Assembly: GCA_023639215.1 (NCBI GenBank)
Contig: CP097899.1
Coordinates: 4,150,001-4,214,000, forward strand
Length of the DNA stretch: 64,000 bases
Direction: 5' to 3'
Origin: Candidatus Pristimantibacillus lignocellulolyticus
GTDB lineage: Bacteria; Bacillota; Bacilli; Paenibacillales; Paenibacillaceae
Part shown: positions 18,087 through 25,956 of the stretch, piece by piece
Position numbering within the stretch: position 1 is the stretch's first letter
How the letters are laid out: each line of letters opens with the position of its first letter
The notes under the pieces: model-generated
What the model was told of the DNA's origin: nothing
The model's input: the letters and a program-made list of their open reading frames with translations, nothing else
Databases searched by the model: none
Program-made: the position numbers and the translations under genes

Positions 18087-19058
18087 TTATAGGTCACCAT
18101 TTGGTGTCATGTCAATATTATTATGTTTTGCTTCCTCTCCATCTGTAAGTATAACCGTAAAAGTCGTACCTTCATTAGGGACACTCGAAACAGATATTTT
18201 CCATTGATGTAAGTCTATAATTTTTTGAACAATAGACAATCCTAGCCCACTACCTTTTTTCTCAGGACTACGCGAGCGGTCACTTTTATAAAATCTTTCA
18301 AAGATCCTTATTTGCTCTTCTTCGGTCATCCCAATTCCGTTATCCTTAATGTTAACAACTGGCCCTCGTTGTGTAGTTGTTAATTCAATTTGAATTTGTC
18401 CATGGTTTGGGGCGAATTTAATTGCGTTATCAAGTAAGTTGATCCACACTTGATTTAACAATTCTTCATTGGCGGAGCATTGGACCTCTTGTAGTTTTAC
18501 GGATAACTCAATATCTTTACGACTCCAATGGTATTCCATCGTTAGACTAACTTCTTTTATTTGCTGATCTAAACGAAATCTCTCCTTATTCAAATCCGAA
18601 TTAATCTCTTCTAACCACGACAGCTTTTGCATATTTGTACTTAAGTTAGAAAGCCGATTACTTTCTTTTTCGTTAATGTCGAGATAATGATTTCTCTCAG
18701 CACTCGTAAGCGCAGGATTCCTCAATATATGAGAAAAGCCTTTAACATTGTTCTCCTCAAGATGAGCACGATCATATTCACCACTGCTAATTTGTTTCAT
18801 ACTGTTAACAATTTGCTGTAAGTAAAGATCTCGTTTAGGGCGAAGTATAATAAACAGCGTACTCATGACCATCATAGTTTTAAAAAAACCTAGTAGTCCG
18901 TTTATCGTTGCTGTTAACATTGCTGAAGGATTAAAGTCCCATAGTTCGAAAAGAAATGATGTTAGGACATATGGCAGATAGCCAACGAGATATAGTTCAA
19001 GACACCAAAGAGAGTTACACCTAAAGCTATCGATGATGAAAAGCCAATTCCCCACCAA
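18087..19058 (-). pseudogene. Degenerate sensor histidine kinase lacking the H-box and N-terminus
   Basis: The ATPase half is intact (WINLLDNAIKFAP, DNGIGMTEEE, IFERFYKSDRSRS, GSGLGLSIV). The dimerisation part begins at ENNVKGFSHILRNP, directly after MKQISSGEYD. In intact kinases of this type a HAMP segment and an SHELRTPL-type H-box with the phosphorylated His lie between these; here about 60 residues are missing. The N-terminal YLPYVLTSFLFELW has no start codon of its own: the frame overlaps the rhodanese gene by 97 bases, and the first clean ATG is at the SAMLTATI segment. It looks like the product of two deletions. It cannot autophosphorylate normally. Confidence 0.7.
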
Positions 19059-19459
19059 GGACTAATAAATGATATTGGTAACGACAACAGCAATAATAAA
19101 CCTAGCACTAAATTATTAATCCTCTCTGCGCTCCATTTACTACCGATGATCTCTGTCTCAATATCTCCTTGCCATTGTGCCATCCCACCTTTAAAGTTAT
19201 ACACCTTAGCATGGGACTCAGCTAGTCGCTCTGACGCCCTTGGACTTACCGTACCAACATAACAGATAATGACAACCGCTTCTTCTCTCGAAACCCTCGG
19301 TATTTTCGACCATAATGGATAAGGAATATTAATGGCTCCCTTTATATGACCACGATCAAAGCTTTTCGCTGTTCTAACATCAATAATCTTTACATTTTCT
19401 CTTTTACTTAACATTGATTGTAGTTCCTGATATGTTAAATCTGTAAACATAGTACCCAT
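18962..19459 (-). CDS. Rhodanese-domain protein with C-terminal DUF2892-like membrane segment (165 aa)
   Basis: Residues 7-95 form a rhodanese domain: IIDVRTAKSFDRGHIKGAIN, then the active-site loop CYVGTVSPRASERLA with Cys near 67, and YNFKGGMAQWQGD. A C-terminal pair of hydrophobic helices (WSAERINNLVLGLLLL onward) is like DUF2892, which often follows rhodanese. Expected role is sulfur (persulfide) transfer at the membrane. GAGGAGG lies seven bases before the ATG. The end (LAICHMS) is within the frame of the broken kinase, so the last residues may have been trimmed by the same deletion. Confidence 0.78.
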   Translation of the reverse strand: MGTMFTDLTYQELQSMLSKRENVKIIDVRTAKSFDRGHIKGAINIPYPLWSKIPRVSREEAVVIICYVGTVSPRASERLAESHAKVYNFKGGMAQWQGDIETEIIGSKWSAERINNLVLGLLLLLSLPISFISPWWGIGFSSSIALGVTLFGVLNYISLAICHMS

Positions 19460-19635
19460 AATGCAGCCTCCTCATAATATACAAAGTATAAGAAAACAGC
19501 CTTTAATAAATATCATAAAGGCTTATCTTTTAACACTGTTTATGTTAGAGCATCTATTTAAACTCAGTTTAAACAATGTTGAATTTGTAACTTACAATAC
19601 TCAAACACATTAACTCTTGTTTTTCATGATCGAAA

Positions 19636-19660
19636 AAAGGGAGCCCTCGGGGCTCCCTTT
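19636..19660 (-). terminator. Terminator of the NAD salvage operon
   Basis: AAAGGGAGCCC / GGGCTCCCTTT. The arm overlaps the nadE stop codon. Confidence 0.8.
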
Positions 19661-20477
19661 ACTTCCACCATGTATCGAATATCGTTACAGGTAGTTCTCT
19701 TTTGTGTTGAGTTATCGAGTAACGCTCACGAATTTGTTGATCGTTCGTTCCAGAAATCTGCGGGTTAGTAAGGAATTGATCTATTGAGTCATAGCTTATT
19801 CCGAGCTCATCTTCATCTAATTGTTGTTGCTTTACGTCTAACAAATCTGCTGTAGCGGGCTTTTCATGAAGAATTTTTTCTGCACCTAATGATTGCAATA
19901 GCATTCTTACCTGAGATTTGACTAAGCCGCTCAAAGGGAGGATATCTGCACCACCATCGCCGAATTTCGTGTAAAAGCCTGTAACAGCCTCAGCAGCATG
20001 ATCTGAGCCAATGACTAGCATATTGTTCTCCCCTGCGATAGCGTATTGTGCGATCATTCTAGCGCGAGCCTTAATATTGCCTTTATGAAAGTCTGAAATA
20101 GCGGTACCCATACTTTGCCCATACGTTTGTGTAAGTGCATTTACCCCTGAAGCAATATTAAACGTTACGTTTTCCGTTGGCTTGATAAAGGCAAGTGCTC
20201 TTTGCGCGTCTTCTTCATCTTTTTGCTCACCGTAAGGTAGACGAACTGCAATGAATTTTTTGTTGTATCCATGCTCGTTCATTTGATCTACTGCAAGCTG
20301 TGCGAGTTTTCCAGCAAGTGTTGAATCTGCCCCTCCGCTAATGCCTAGAACGAATCCGTTAGTGTTAGTTTTCACACTGTACTCTACCAGGAAATTTACT
20401 CGCTTATGAATTTCAGTTTGAATATCTATAGTTGGTCTCACATTCAGTTCGGCAACAATTTCCTCTTTAGTTTTCAT
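19659..20477 (-). CDS. nadE: Ammonia-dependent NAD+ synthetase (272 aa)
   Basis: Catalyses the last step of NAD formation: nicotinate adenine dinucleotide + NH3 + ATP to NAD. The PP-loop SGGADSTLAG (about 46-55) binds ATP; RARMIAQYAIAG, GSDHAAEAVTGFYTKFGDG and LSGLVKSQVR match the NH3-dependent NadE family. There is no N-terminal glutaminase domain and the length is normal. Last gene of the minus-strand salvage operon, 29 bases after nadD. Binding site GGGGAGTG precedes the ATG. Confidence 0.95.
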   Translation of the reverse strand: MKTKEEIVAELNVRPTIDIQTEIHKRVNFLVEYSVKTNTNGFVLGISGGADSTLAGKLAQLAVDQMNEHGYNKKFIAVRLPYGEQKDEEDAQRALAFIKPTENVTFNIASGVNALTQTYGQSMGTAISDFHKGNIKARARMIAQYAIAGENNMLVIGSDHAAEAVTGFYTKFGDGGADILPLSGLVKSQVRMLLQSLGAEKILHEKPATADLLDVKQQQLDEDELGISYDSIDQFLTNPQISGTNDQQIRERYSITQHKRELPVTIFDTWWK

Positions 20478-20506
20478 ATCTTCACTCCCCTATCTACAAA
20501 CTCTAA

Positions 20507-21118
20507 TTATCTATACAAATGGTGTTTTTTCATGTAGGTGTACACATTTTCAGGAATAAGATAACGCGCTTCGCCGCCTAACCTAAATTCCTCGCGAACA
20601 TACGTTGAGCTAATTTCCATAGTTAGTCCCTTATCAACAAGATGAAAAGTTTGACCATCATCTACATGACGCAATATTGGGGAGCGACCAATGACGGAAA
20701 GCATATCGATATTATTTCTCGCCATCACAATAAATTTGTTTTCCTTCACTAGATCCTCTGCTTTTTGCCATTTGCCTTGCCCTATATCAACGAGTAAATC
20801 TGCTCCCATAATGAAATATATCTCATCCTCAGCGTATTTCTTTTTGAAGTGACGAAGGGTTTGGTAGGTTGCGATTTCCCAACCTAATTGTTGGAATTCA
20901 TAATCATCAACTTCAAATTTATCATTATCAGCTATTGCAAGTTGTAACATTGCAACACGATGCTCATCTGTTGTTTGCATTTGCTTATCCTGTCGTTTGC
21001 TGGAACAAGGTAAGAATATGACCTTATCTAATTTACAACGATGTGCAATTGTACTTGCTGTCCATAAGTGGACATTGGTAACTGGATCAAAGGAAGAGCC
21101 ATAGATTCCAATCTTCAT
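20507..21118 (-). CDS. nadD: Nicotinate-nucleotide adenylyltransferase (203 aa)
   Basis: Joins nicotinate mononucleotide to AMP. The nucleotidyltransferase signature is GIYGSSFDPVTNVHL near the N-terminus (the T/HxxH site appears as NVHL), and ISSTYVREEF near the C-terminus is the ISSTxxR motif. GADLLVDIGQGKWQ lies between. The start at ATG 21118 follows AGGAGAG and comes one base after the pncB stop; a GTG five codons earlier would overlap pncB. It is likely a salvage-dedicated copy; a housekeeping nadD may exist elsewhere. Confidence 0.88.
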   Translation of the reverse strand: MKIGIYGSSFDPVTNVHLWTASTIAHRCKLDKVIFLPCSSKRQDKQMQTTDEHRVAMLQLAIADNDKFEVDDYEFQQLGWEIATYQTLRHFKKKYAEDEIYFIMGADLLVDIGQGKWQKAEDLVKENKFIVMARNNIDMLSVIGRSPILRHVDDGQTFHLVDKGLTMEISSTYVREEFRLGGEARYLIPENVYTYMKKHHLYR

Positions 21119-21119
21119 C

Positions 21120-22574
21120 TTATCTCTCCTCACGTGTTGGATATAATGCTCTTTCTATGAGTTGTCGCTTGTTGTCCCAGCAAGCATCACTTAATGTAAC
21201 TGGATAGATAGGCGGATTGAGTAAGCGACGATATTCCTCCCAGAAAAGGGCTAAACTCTCCTTTGCATATTTTCTATTATTGTCTAGAGTAGGAAGATCA
21301 TACACTAATTCACCATTTACCATCACTTCTATCTGTAATTGAATGACTTCAAAACTTTTGATCGTTTTCATCATATGGCTATGCAGTGGATGAACTAATC
21401 GAATCGCATTCTTCGGTAAAACTTCATTGTGCAACGTGATATAATCTCCTTCTGCTATGCCGGTTTCCTTATTAATAATTCGCCACATTTGCTTATTACC
21501 AGGATTAGAAATCTTGTCAGGATTACTACTTATTTTAATTGTATCGACCATTTGTCCATCGTCTTCAATCTGCACAAGCTTATAAACTGCTCCAAGTGCA
21601 GGTTGTGTATAGGCTGTAATGAGCTTTGTACCAATTCCCCACACATCAATGCAAGCACCTTCACGCTTAAGAGATAAAATTGTCTCTTCATCCAGATCGT
21701 TAGACGCATAAATCTTAGTCTGCTTAAATCCTGCTTCATCAAGCATTTTACGTGCTTCTTTAGACAAATAAGCCAAGTCACCACTATCTAAGCGAATACC
21801 TACAAAATTGATGCTTTCCTTCATCTCATTGGCTACTTTAATCGCAGTAGGTACTCCTGATTTGAGAGTATCGTAGGTATCTACTAGGAAAACGCAATCT
21901 CGATGCGTCTTGGCATATTTCTTAAATGCAACATATTCATCACGATACACTTGAACCATAGAATGAGCATGAGTTCCGGCAATCGGAATACCAAAAAGCT
22001 TACCTGCTCTTACATTAGAAGTTGCATCAAAACCTGCAAGGTAAGCTGCACGAGTTCCCCATATCGCTGCATCCATTTCTTGCGCACGACGTGTCCCAAA
22101 TTCCATTGCAGTCTGATTGCCGATAATATTTTTCAAGCGACTAGCCTTCGTCGCGATTAATGTTTGATAATTTACAATATTAAGAATGGCTGTTTCGATC
22201 AATTGAGCCTCCACTAATGATGCCTCAATAACCATTAACGGTTCATTCGCGAATACTACTTCACCTTCACGTACACTTCTCAGCTTTCCAGTAAAGCGAA
22301 TCGTTGCCAGAAACGTAAGGAAATCATCTTGATAACCTTCTTCACGCAAGTATTGAATATCCGTTTGGCTAAATTTGAACTCCTGTAAATAGTGAACTAC
22401 CCGTTCTAAACCTGCAAAAACTGCATAGCCATTGTCGAATGGGAGCTTGCGGAAATACACTTCAAAAATAGCTTGTTTTTGATGTTCATTCTCTCTCCAG
22501 TACACCTCAGCCATATTAATTTGGTATCGATCAGTGTGAAGTGTTAAACTATCGTCTTGTATGTTGTAGTTCAT
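21120..22574 (-). CDS. pncB: Nicotinate phosphoribosyltransferase (484 aa)
   Basis: Converts nicotinate + PRPP (+ ATP) to nicotinate mononucleotide. Family blocks are all present: TDRYQINMAEVYW at the N-terminus, EFGTRRAQEMDAA, GIPIAGTHAHSMVQVY with the phosphorylated-His loop, VFLVDTYDT and GIRLDSGDL. Length is typical of the bacterial enzyme. AAGGAGG is upstream. Second gene of the operon, 30 bases after pncA. Confidence 0.95.
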   Translation of the reverse strand: MNYNIQDDSLTLHTDRYQINMAEVYWRENEHQKQAIFEVYFRKLPFDNGYAVFAGLERVVHYLQEFKFSQTDIQYLREEGYQDDFLTFLATIRFTGKLRSVREGEVVFANEPLMVIEASLVEAQLIETAILNIVNYQTLIATKASRLKNIIGNQTAMEFGTRRAQEMDAAIWGTRAAYLAGFDATSNVRAGKLFGIPIAGTHAHSMVQVYRDEYVAFKKYAKTHRDCVFLVDTYDTLKSGVPTAIKVANEMKESINFVGIRLDSGDLAYLSKEARKMLDEAGFKQTKIYASNDLDEETILSLKREGACIDVWGIGTKLITAYTQPALGAVYKLVQIEDDGQMVDTIKISSNPDKISNPGNKQMWRIINKETGIAEGDYITLHNEVLPKNAIRLVHPLHSHMMKTIKSFEVIQLQIEVMVNGELVYDLPTLDNNRKYAKESLALFWEEYRRLLNPPIYPVTLSDACWDNKRQLIERALYPTREER

Positions 22575-22604
22575 TTCATTTCCTCCTTTTTTGAATAACT
22601 TATA

Positions 22605-23153
22605 TTAACTTATCGTTGCACCTAATGTATGCTCGAAATGCGCTAACGCCCATTCATGACCCGCTTGATTAAAAGAAGCTACGGCATCCTTCACGATAAC
22701 AATACGATAACCTAGATTGTACAGATCTACAGCCGTATGCAGAACACAAATATCGGTACATACGCCAACTAGGTAAACCTCCTCAATTTCTCTGGCACGA
22801 AGCATCATATCGAGACTTGTTCCTGCAAAGGCACTGTAACGAGTTTTATCTAGCCAATGAACATTGGATTGGTTTTGATGTGTATCATATACCTCCTGTA
22901 ATTGTCCATAGAGTAGTCTTCCATTAGTATTCCGTAAATTATGTGGAGGAAACAATTTCGTTTCAGGGTGGTATGCATCTCCGTCATCGTGTACGTCGAT
23001 AGCAAATATAATATGTTCACCGTTATCAATAAATGTCTTGGTTGTAGCTACAACCGCAGTTTCAATGCTCTGACCTGCTTTTCCACAAGTTAATGCCCCA
23101 TTTGTAGCAATAAAATCATTCGTGTAATCAATATTCAATAACGCTCTTTTCAT
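22605..23153 (-). CDS. pncA: Nicotinamidase, isochorismatase-like hydrolase (182 aa)
   Basis: Hydrolyses nicotinamide to nicotinate and ammonia, the entry step of the four-gene salvage pathway. The catalytic triad is visible: Asp9 (LNIDYTNDF), Lys in LDKTRYSAF and Cys in VGVCTDICVLHTA. The metal-site region reads FAIDVHDDGDAYHPE. First gene of the operon; GGGAGGCG precedes the ATG. A candidate NrtR palindrome overlaps its promoter. Confidence 0.92.
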   Translation of the reverse strand: MKRALLNIDYTNDFIATNGALTCGKAGQSIETAVVATTKTFIDNGEHIIFAIDVHDDGDAYHPETKLFPPHNLRNTNGRLLYGQLQEVYDTHQNQSNVHWLDKTRYSAFAGTSLDMMLRAREIEEVYLVGVCTDICVLHTAVDLYNLGYRIVIVKDAVASFNQAGHEWALAHFEHTLGATIS

Positions 23154-23209
23154 AGTAAACGCCTCCCATTAATATCATTAAGCTCTCATTTGAGTTTGAA
23201 ATCATTTTA

Positions 23210-23239
23210 ATAATACATTTATTAATTAATAATTACCAA
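23210..23239 (-). promoter_or_regulatory. Candidate promoter of pncA-pncB-nadD-nadE
   Basis: TTGGTA (23239-23234), 18-base spacer, TATTAT (23215-23210). The -35 box lies inside the palindrome at 23231-23249. A TATAAT at about 23253 is an alternative -10 box. Confidence 0.4.
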
Positions 23240-23249
23240 ATTGTTAATT
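23231..23249. promoter_or_regulatory. Candidate NrtR operator in front of pncA
   Basis: AATTACCAAATTGTTAATT, 18 of 19 bases identical to the palindrome in front of nrtR. It sits 80-100 bases upstream of the pncA start. Confidence 0.65.
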
Positions 23250-23277
23250 ATTATATCTAAAAAGAAGAACCACTTGA

Positions 23278-24060
23278 TTAGCTCATGTGGTATATCGAGT
23301 AATTAATGGATACTTCCTTAAAGCGGTACAATTGAGTTTTTCTTTTAGAAGTACGCGTAACCGTCTTTCCCTCTATTGCTTCAATAAACGGAAGTTGCTT
23401 CATCTTACGAATAAAGGATGGATTAGACATAATAACTGGATCATCTGTAACTGTCGCTAGCACAGCTTGTAATTCAGAATACGTAAATTCCTCTGGTAGG
23501 AACTCTTTAGCCGTTGTCGTTTGTAACAGCTTCTCTGTAATAACAGCAATAGAATCTTGAATAATTTGTTTGTGGTCAAAAGCTAAATCCAATGTTAGAA
23601 CTTCCTTAACTGAAAACATACGAACATCGGAAGCATCATCCCCTGCTTTACGTTCAGCAAGCTTGTGAAAGGGTACGATTGCGAGAAAGGTGTTACTAAT
23701 AATCCAACCACGCGGATCACGTCCTGGCTTATCATAGACACCGAAATGCTCAATATGCAGATCTTTTACACCAGTTTCCTCTTCCAGTTCTCGAAGTGCA
23801 GCCTTATAGCCCGTTTCTGATTCTTCGATAAATCCTCCTGCAATTGCCCATTTACCTGCTTCGATATTAGGTTTACCTTCGGAGTTATGCATACTACGCT
23901 GAATGAGCATCATTTGCAAATCCATGACGGGTGGAGAGAATGGCTTCTGCTCAATTGGAACGATTGTAAATACCGTAATATCTGCTGTATATCCATCAGG
24001 AGTGCGATAATCTTTCACATTGTATTGCTCGAGTGCGTCTTTATTTTGCGGGCTGCTCAT
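23278..24060 (-). CDS. nrtR: Nudix-related transcriptional regulator NrtR (260 aa)
   Basis: An N-terminal Nudix domain with a complete Nudix box (GGFIEESETGYKAALRELEE, about residues 76-95) is followed by a winged-helix C-terminus (EEFTYSELQAVLATVTDDP, then FIRKMKQLPFIEA and RTSKRKTQLYRF). This two-domain layout is that of NrtR, which represses NAD genes and responds to ADP-ribose or NAD-related ligands. The Nudix box is intact, so it may also hydrolyse a nucleotide. The adjacent operon and two shared palindromes fit autoregulated control of NAD salvage. The start at 24060 follows AAGGAGGG; a frame 30 codons longer has no such site and would run through the operator. Confidence 0.88.
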   Translation of the reverse strand: MSSPQNKDALEQYNVKDYRTPDGYTADITVFTIVPIEQKPFSPPVMDLQMMLIQRSMHNSEGKPNIEAGKWAIAGGFIEESETGYKAALRELEEETGVKDLHIEHFGVYDKPGRDPRGWIISNTFLAIVPFHKLAERKAGDDASDVRMFSVKEVLTLDLAFDHKQIIQDSIAVITEKLLQTTTAKEFLPEEFTYSELQAVLATVTDDPVIMSNPSFIRKMKQLPFIEAIEGKTVTRTSKRKTQLYRFKEVSINYSIYHMS

Positions 24061-24087
24061 CTCTACCCTCCTTGTTATTCTATTTAC

Positions 24088-24106
24088 AATTAACAAATTG
24101 TTAATT
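24088..24106. promoter_or_regulatory. Candidate NrtR operator in front of nrtR
   Basis: AATTAACAAATTGTTAATT: 8-bp perfect arms around AAT. It lies just downstream of the predicted transcript start, 28 bases before the ATG, where a bound repressor would block the promoter. Confidence 0.65.
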
Positions 24107-24121
24107 AAAGTTCTTGGATTA

Positions 24122-24150
24122 ATTAAACTACTCTTTTCAACGTTTGTCAA
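24122..24150 (-). promoter_or_regulatory. Sigma-A promoter of nrtR
   Basis: TTGACA (24150-24145), 17-base spacer, TTTAAT (24127-24122) on the minus strand. Confidence 0.6.
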
Positions 24151-24198
24151 TCCTTATTTTACTAAATGGTCAAGGGACCAAACTAACCAGCCCATTTC

Positions 24199-24669
24199 TT
24201 AATTCATTTTTCTATAATTTTTAGCTAAAATACGATAATACAAATAGACAATGCCATAAGCGATTAAATAAGAGACAAAGGTCCAGTAAATGTTCCAGCC
24301 ATTACTATATGATGTCTTTCCTATTAGTAATGCAACATATTCAAGGATTGTCGTGAACAGAATTGTAACAAATAATATGACAAGATGGTTGGTTTGGGAG
24401 ATTCTTATCCAGTGAACCATATAACAAGCGATTACCGGATATAATCCCAAATCCAAGGGTAAGGCTGAGATGGATTCCTCACCGTGGATTAAAGGAGTAA
24501 ATGACCAAAATTTTAATTGGAATCCAAAAGTATTACTTAATATTGCGACTAAACTTGCAATCGGCAATGTAATAATTATAACGATCGAAGCTTTTCTCAT
24601 TAAATATATGGCCAATATCCAAGGAACAACGAATCCAATAACGATATTTCCGAACAAAGCAAAACACAT
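24199..24669 (-). CDS. Multi-helix membrane protein, CBO0543-like (156 aa)
   Basis: About five hydrophobic helices fill the protein. The region ALPLDLGLYPVIACYMVHW between helices resembles the small membrane proteins called the CBO0543 family, common in spore-forming Bacillota and of unknown function; this match is from memory and moderate. The ATG at 24669 abuts AAAGG, so a TTG at the fifth codon, 11 bases from the site, may be the real start. Confidence 0.6.
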   Translation of the reverse strand: MCFALFGNIVIGFVVPWILAIYLMRKASIVIIITLPIASLVAILSNTFGFQLKFWSFTPLIHGEESISALPLDLGLYPVIACYMVHWIRISQTNHLVILFVTILFTTILEYVALLIGKTSYSNGWNIYWTFVSYLIAYGIVYLYYRILAKNYRKMN

Positions 24670-24719
24670 CCTTTCATCAATATGATTATCTGAAAGGATG
24701 TATATTATGAGTTCATCAC

Positions 24720-25055
24720 TTATTTCAATTCATTCTTCCCGTATCCAGTTAAAAACTCGACAGTTTGAGCGTCATAGTGAGAGAAAAATTCACTTTCGCC
24801 TGTATCTAAAGCTTCTATTTTCTCCATTTCCTCGGGGGTTAATTCGAAGTCAAATACATTGATATTCTCTTCCATTCTAACTATATGTGTCGTTTTTGGA
24901 ATAACGACTACACCTCTTTGAATTAGAAAGCGTAAAGCAACTTGTGCTGTAGATTTGTTGTGTGTGTCCCCTACTTCTTTCAATATGGCATTAGTGAAAA
25001 AATCGTTCCGTCCTTCTGAAAAAGGACCCCATGATTCGATTTGGTCAAGCGTTCT
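24720..25055 (-). pseudogene. Aldo/keto reductase remnant, C-terminal third
   Basis: The open frame reads TLDQIESWGPFSEGRNDFFT, then NKSTAQVALRFLIQRGVVVI, PKTTHIVRMEENINVFDFEL and the family C-terminus. These are the NADPH-binding end of the 2,5-diketogluconate-reductase type. The frame stops upstream at a TAA (25056-25058); the first 160 or so residues, with the Asp-Tyr-Lys-His active site, are gone. Immediately beyond lies the terminator of the next gene, so the break point is at about 25056. Confidence 0.85.
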
Positions 25056-25068
25056 TTAAAACAAAAAA

Positions 25069-25109
25069 AGAATGTAAAAAACTCATTGTGTTGAGTTTTT
25101 CTACATTCT
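25069..25109 (-). terminator. Intrinsic terminator
   Basis: AGAATGTA / TACATTCT outer stem with an AACTCA / TGAGTT inner stem, after the stop at 25124 and next to the reductase fragment. Confidence 0.7.
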
Positions 25110-25123
25110 AAGCATCTAACTAA

Positions 25124-25651
25124 TCAAAACGGATGGATAATATCTAAAGATTTGACTGCATCATTGAACTTTTGAACGAACGGTTTGGAGCCACTATATT
25201 CTTCAGGTAGATTTTCCAAAAAATCTTTTATTTCTTTTCTGTACTCTTTAAATTCCTCTGAACCAGCTTTATTATTATCCATAATCTGATCGAGCATGAA
25301 TGAATAGTAATTAAATTTAAGCAAACCTAATTTGTTTTTAATATCAGGCAAATCTAGTTTTGAATACTTTCCTATATTATCCTCTAAATAAACAAGTCGA
25401 TCATATACAATGTTTAATCTAATATTAGATTCATACATATCTTCTATAATCTGCATATCTTCCTTAGTATCATCGATTTGATCAAATGTCCTATCCAATG
25501 TGCTCACACTTTCATAGAAACTATTGTAATATGTAGAGATTTTATCTTTTGAACCAAAAACATTTGAATATTGACTAACAAAAAACACGATCAATATAAC
25601 ATTTAGGAGAATAGAGATAAACATAATCGTGTTAAAGTAACCTCTCTTCAT
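25124..25651 (-). CDS. Single-pass membrane protein of unknown function (175 aa)
   Basis: One N-terminal membrane helix (TIMFISILLNVILIVFFV, about 9-26) is followed by about 140 mostly helical, charged residues (LDRTFDQIDDTKEDMQIIED, IRLNIVYDRLVYLEDNIG) that are probably extracellular. No family recognised. The start at 25651 has GAGGTG six bases upstream; longer frames lack a site. It is divergent from the MocR gene. Confidence 0.6.
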   Translation of the reverse strand: MKRGYFNTIMFISILLNVILIVFFVSQYSNVFGSKDKISTYYNSFYESVSTLDRTFDQIDDTKEDMQIIEDMYESNIRLNIVYDRLVYLEDNIGKYSKLDLPDIKNKLGLLKFNYYSFMLDQIMDNNKAGSEEFKEYRKEIKDFLENLPEEYSGSKPFVQKFNDAVKSLDIIHPF

Positions 25652-25956
25652 GTAATTCACCTCAATTGAAACTATCCATATAATGGAATAATTATATATT
25701 GGACTCTTACTATGGAGCAACATACAATGCAAGCGCTGCTGTTGACATTAGTAATGTAATAAGTAATACATGCTATCACAAATATACAAATCTATCAAAA
25801 TCCAATATATTCAATATCTGTATTCTCTAATTATAGTATTGCTTGGTTAAATAACACTATGATAGTATTTCATTTAATGGACTGTTAAATATTATCAATC
25901 CCCAACCTTAATCGCAATCCATATTAGTGAAGTGAATCCAATCGGAGGTGAAACGA
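25652..25956. other. Intergenic region between divergent genes
   Basis: An AT-rich 305-base gap. I see no convincing promoter pair, hairpin or small gene, though the divergent arrangement means both promoters, and probably a MocR operator, must lie here. Confidence 0.5.
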
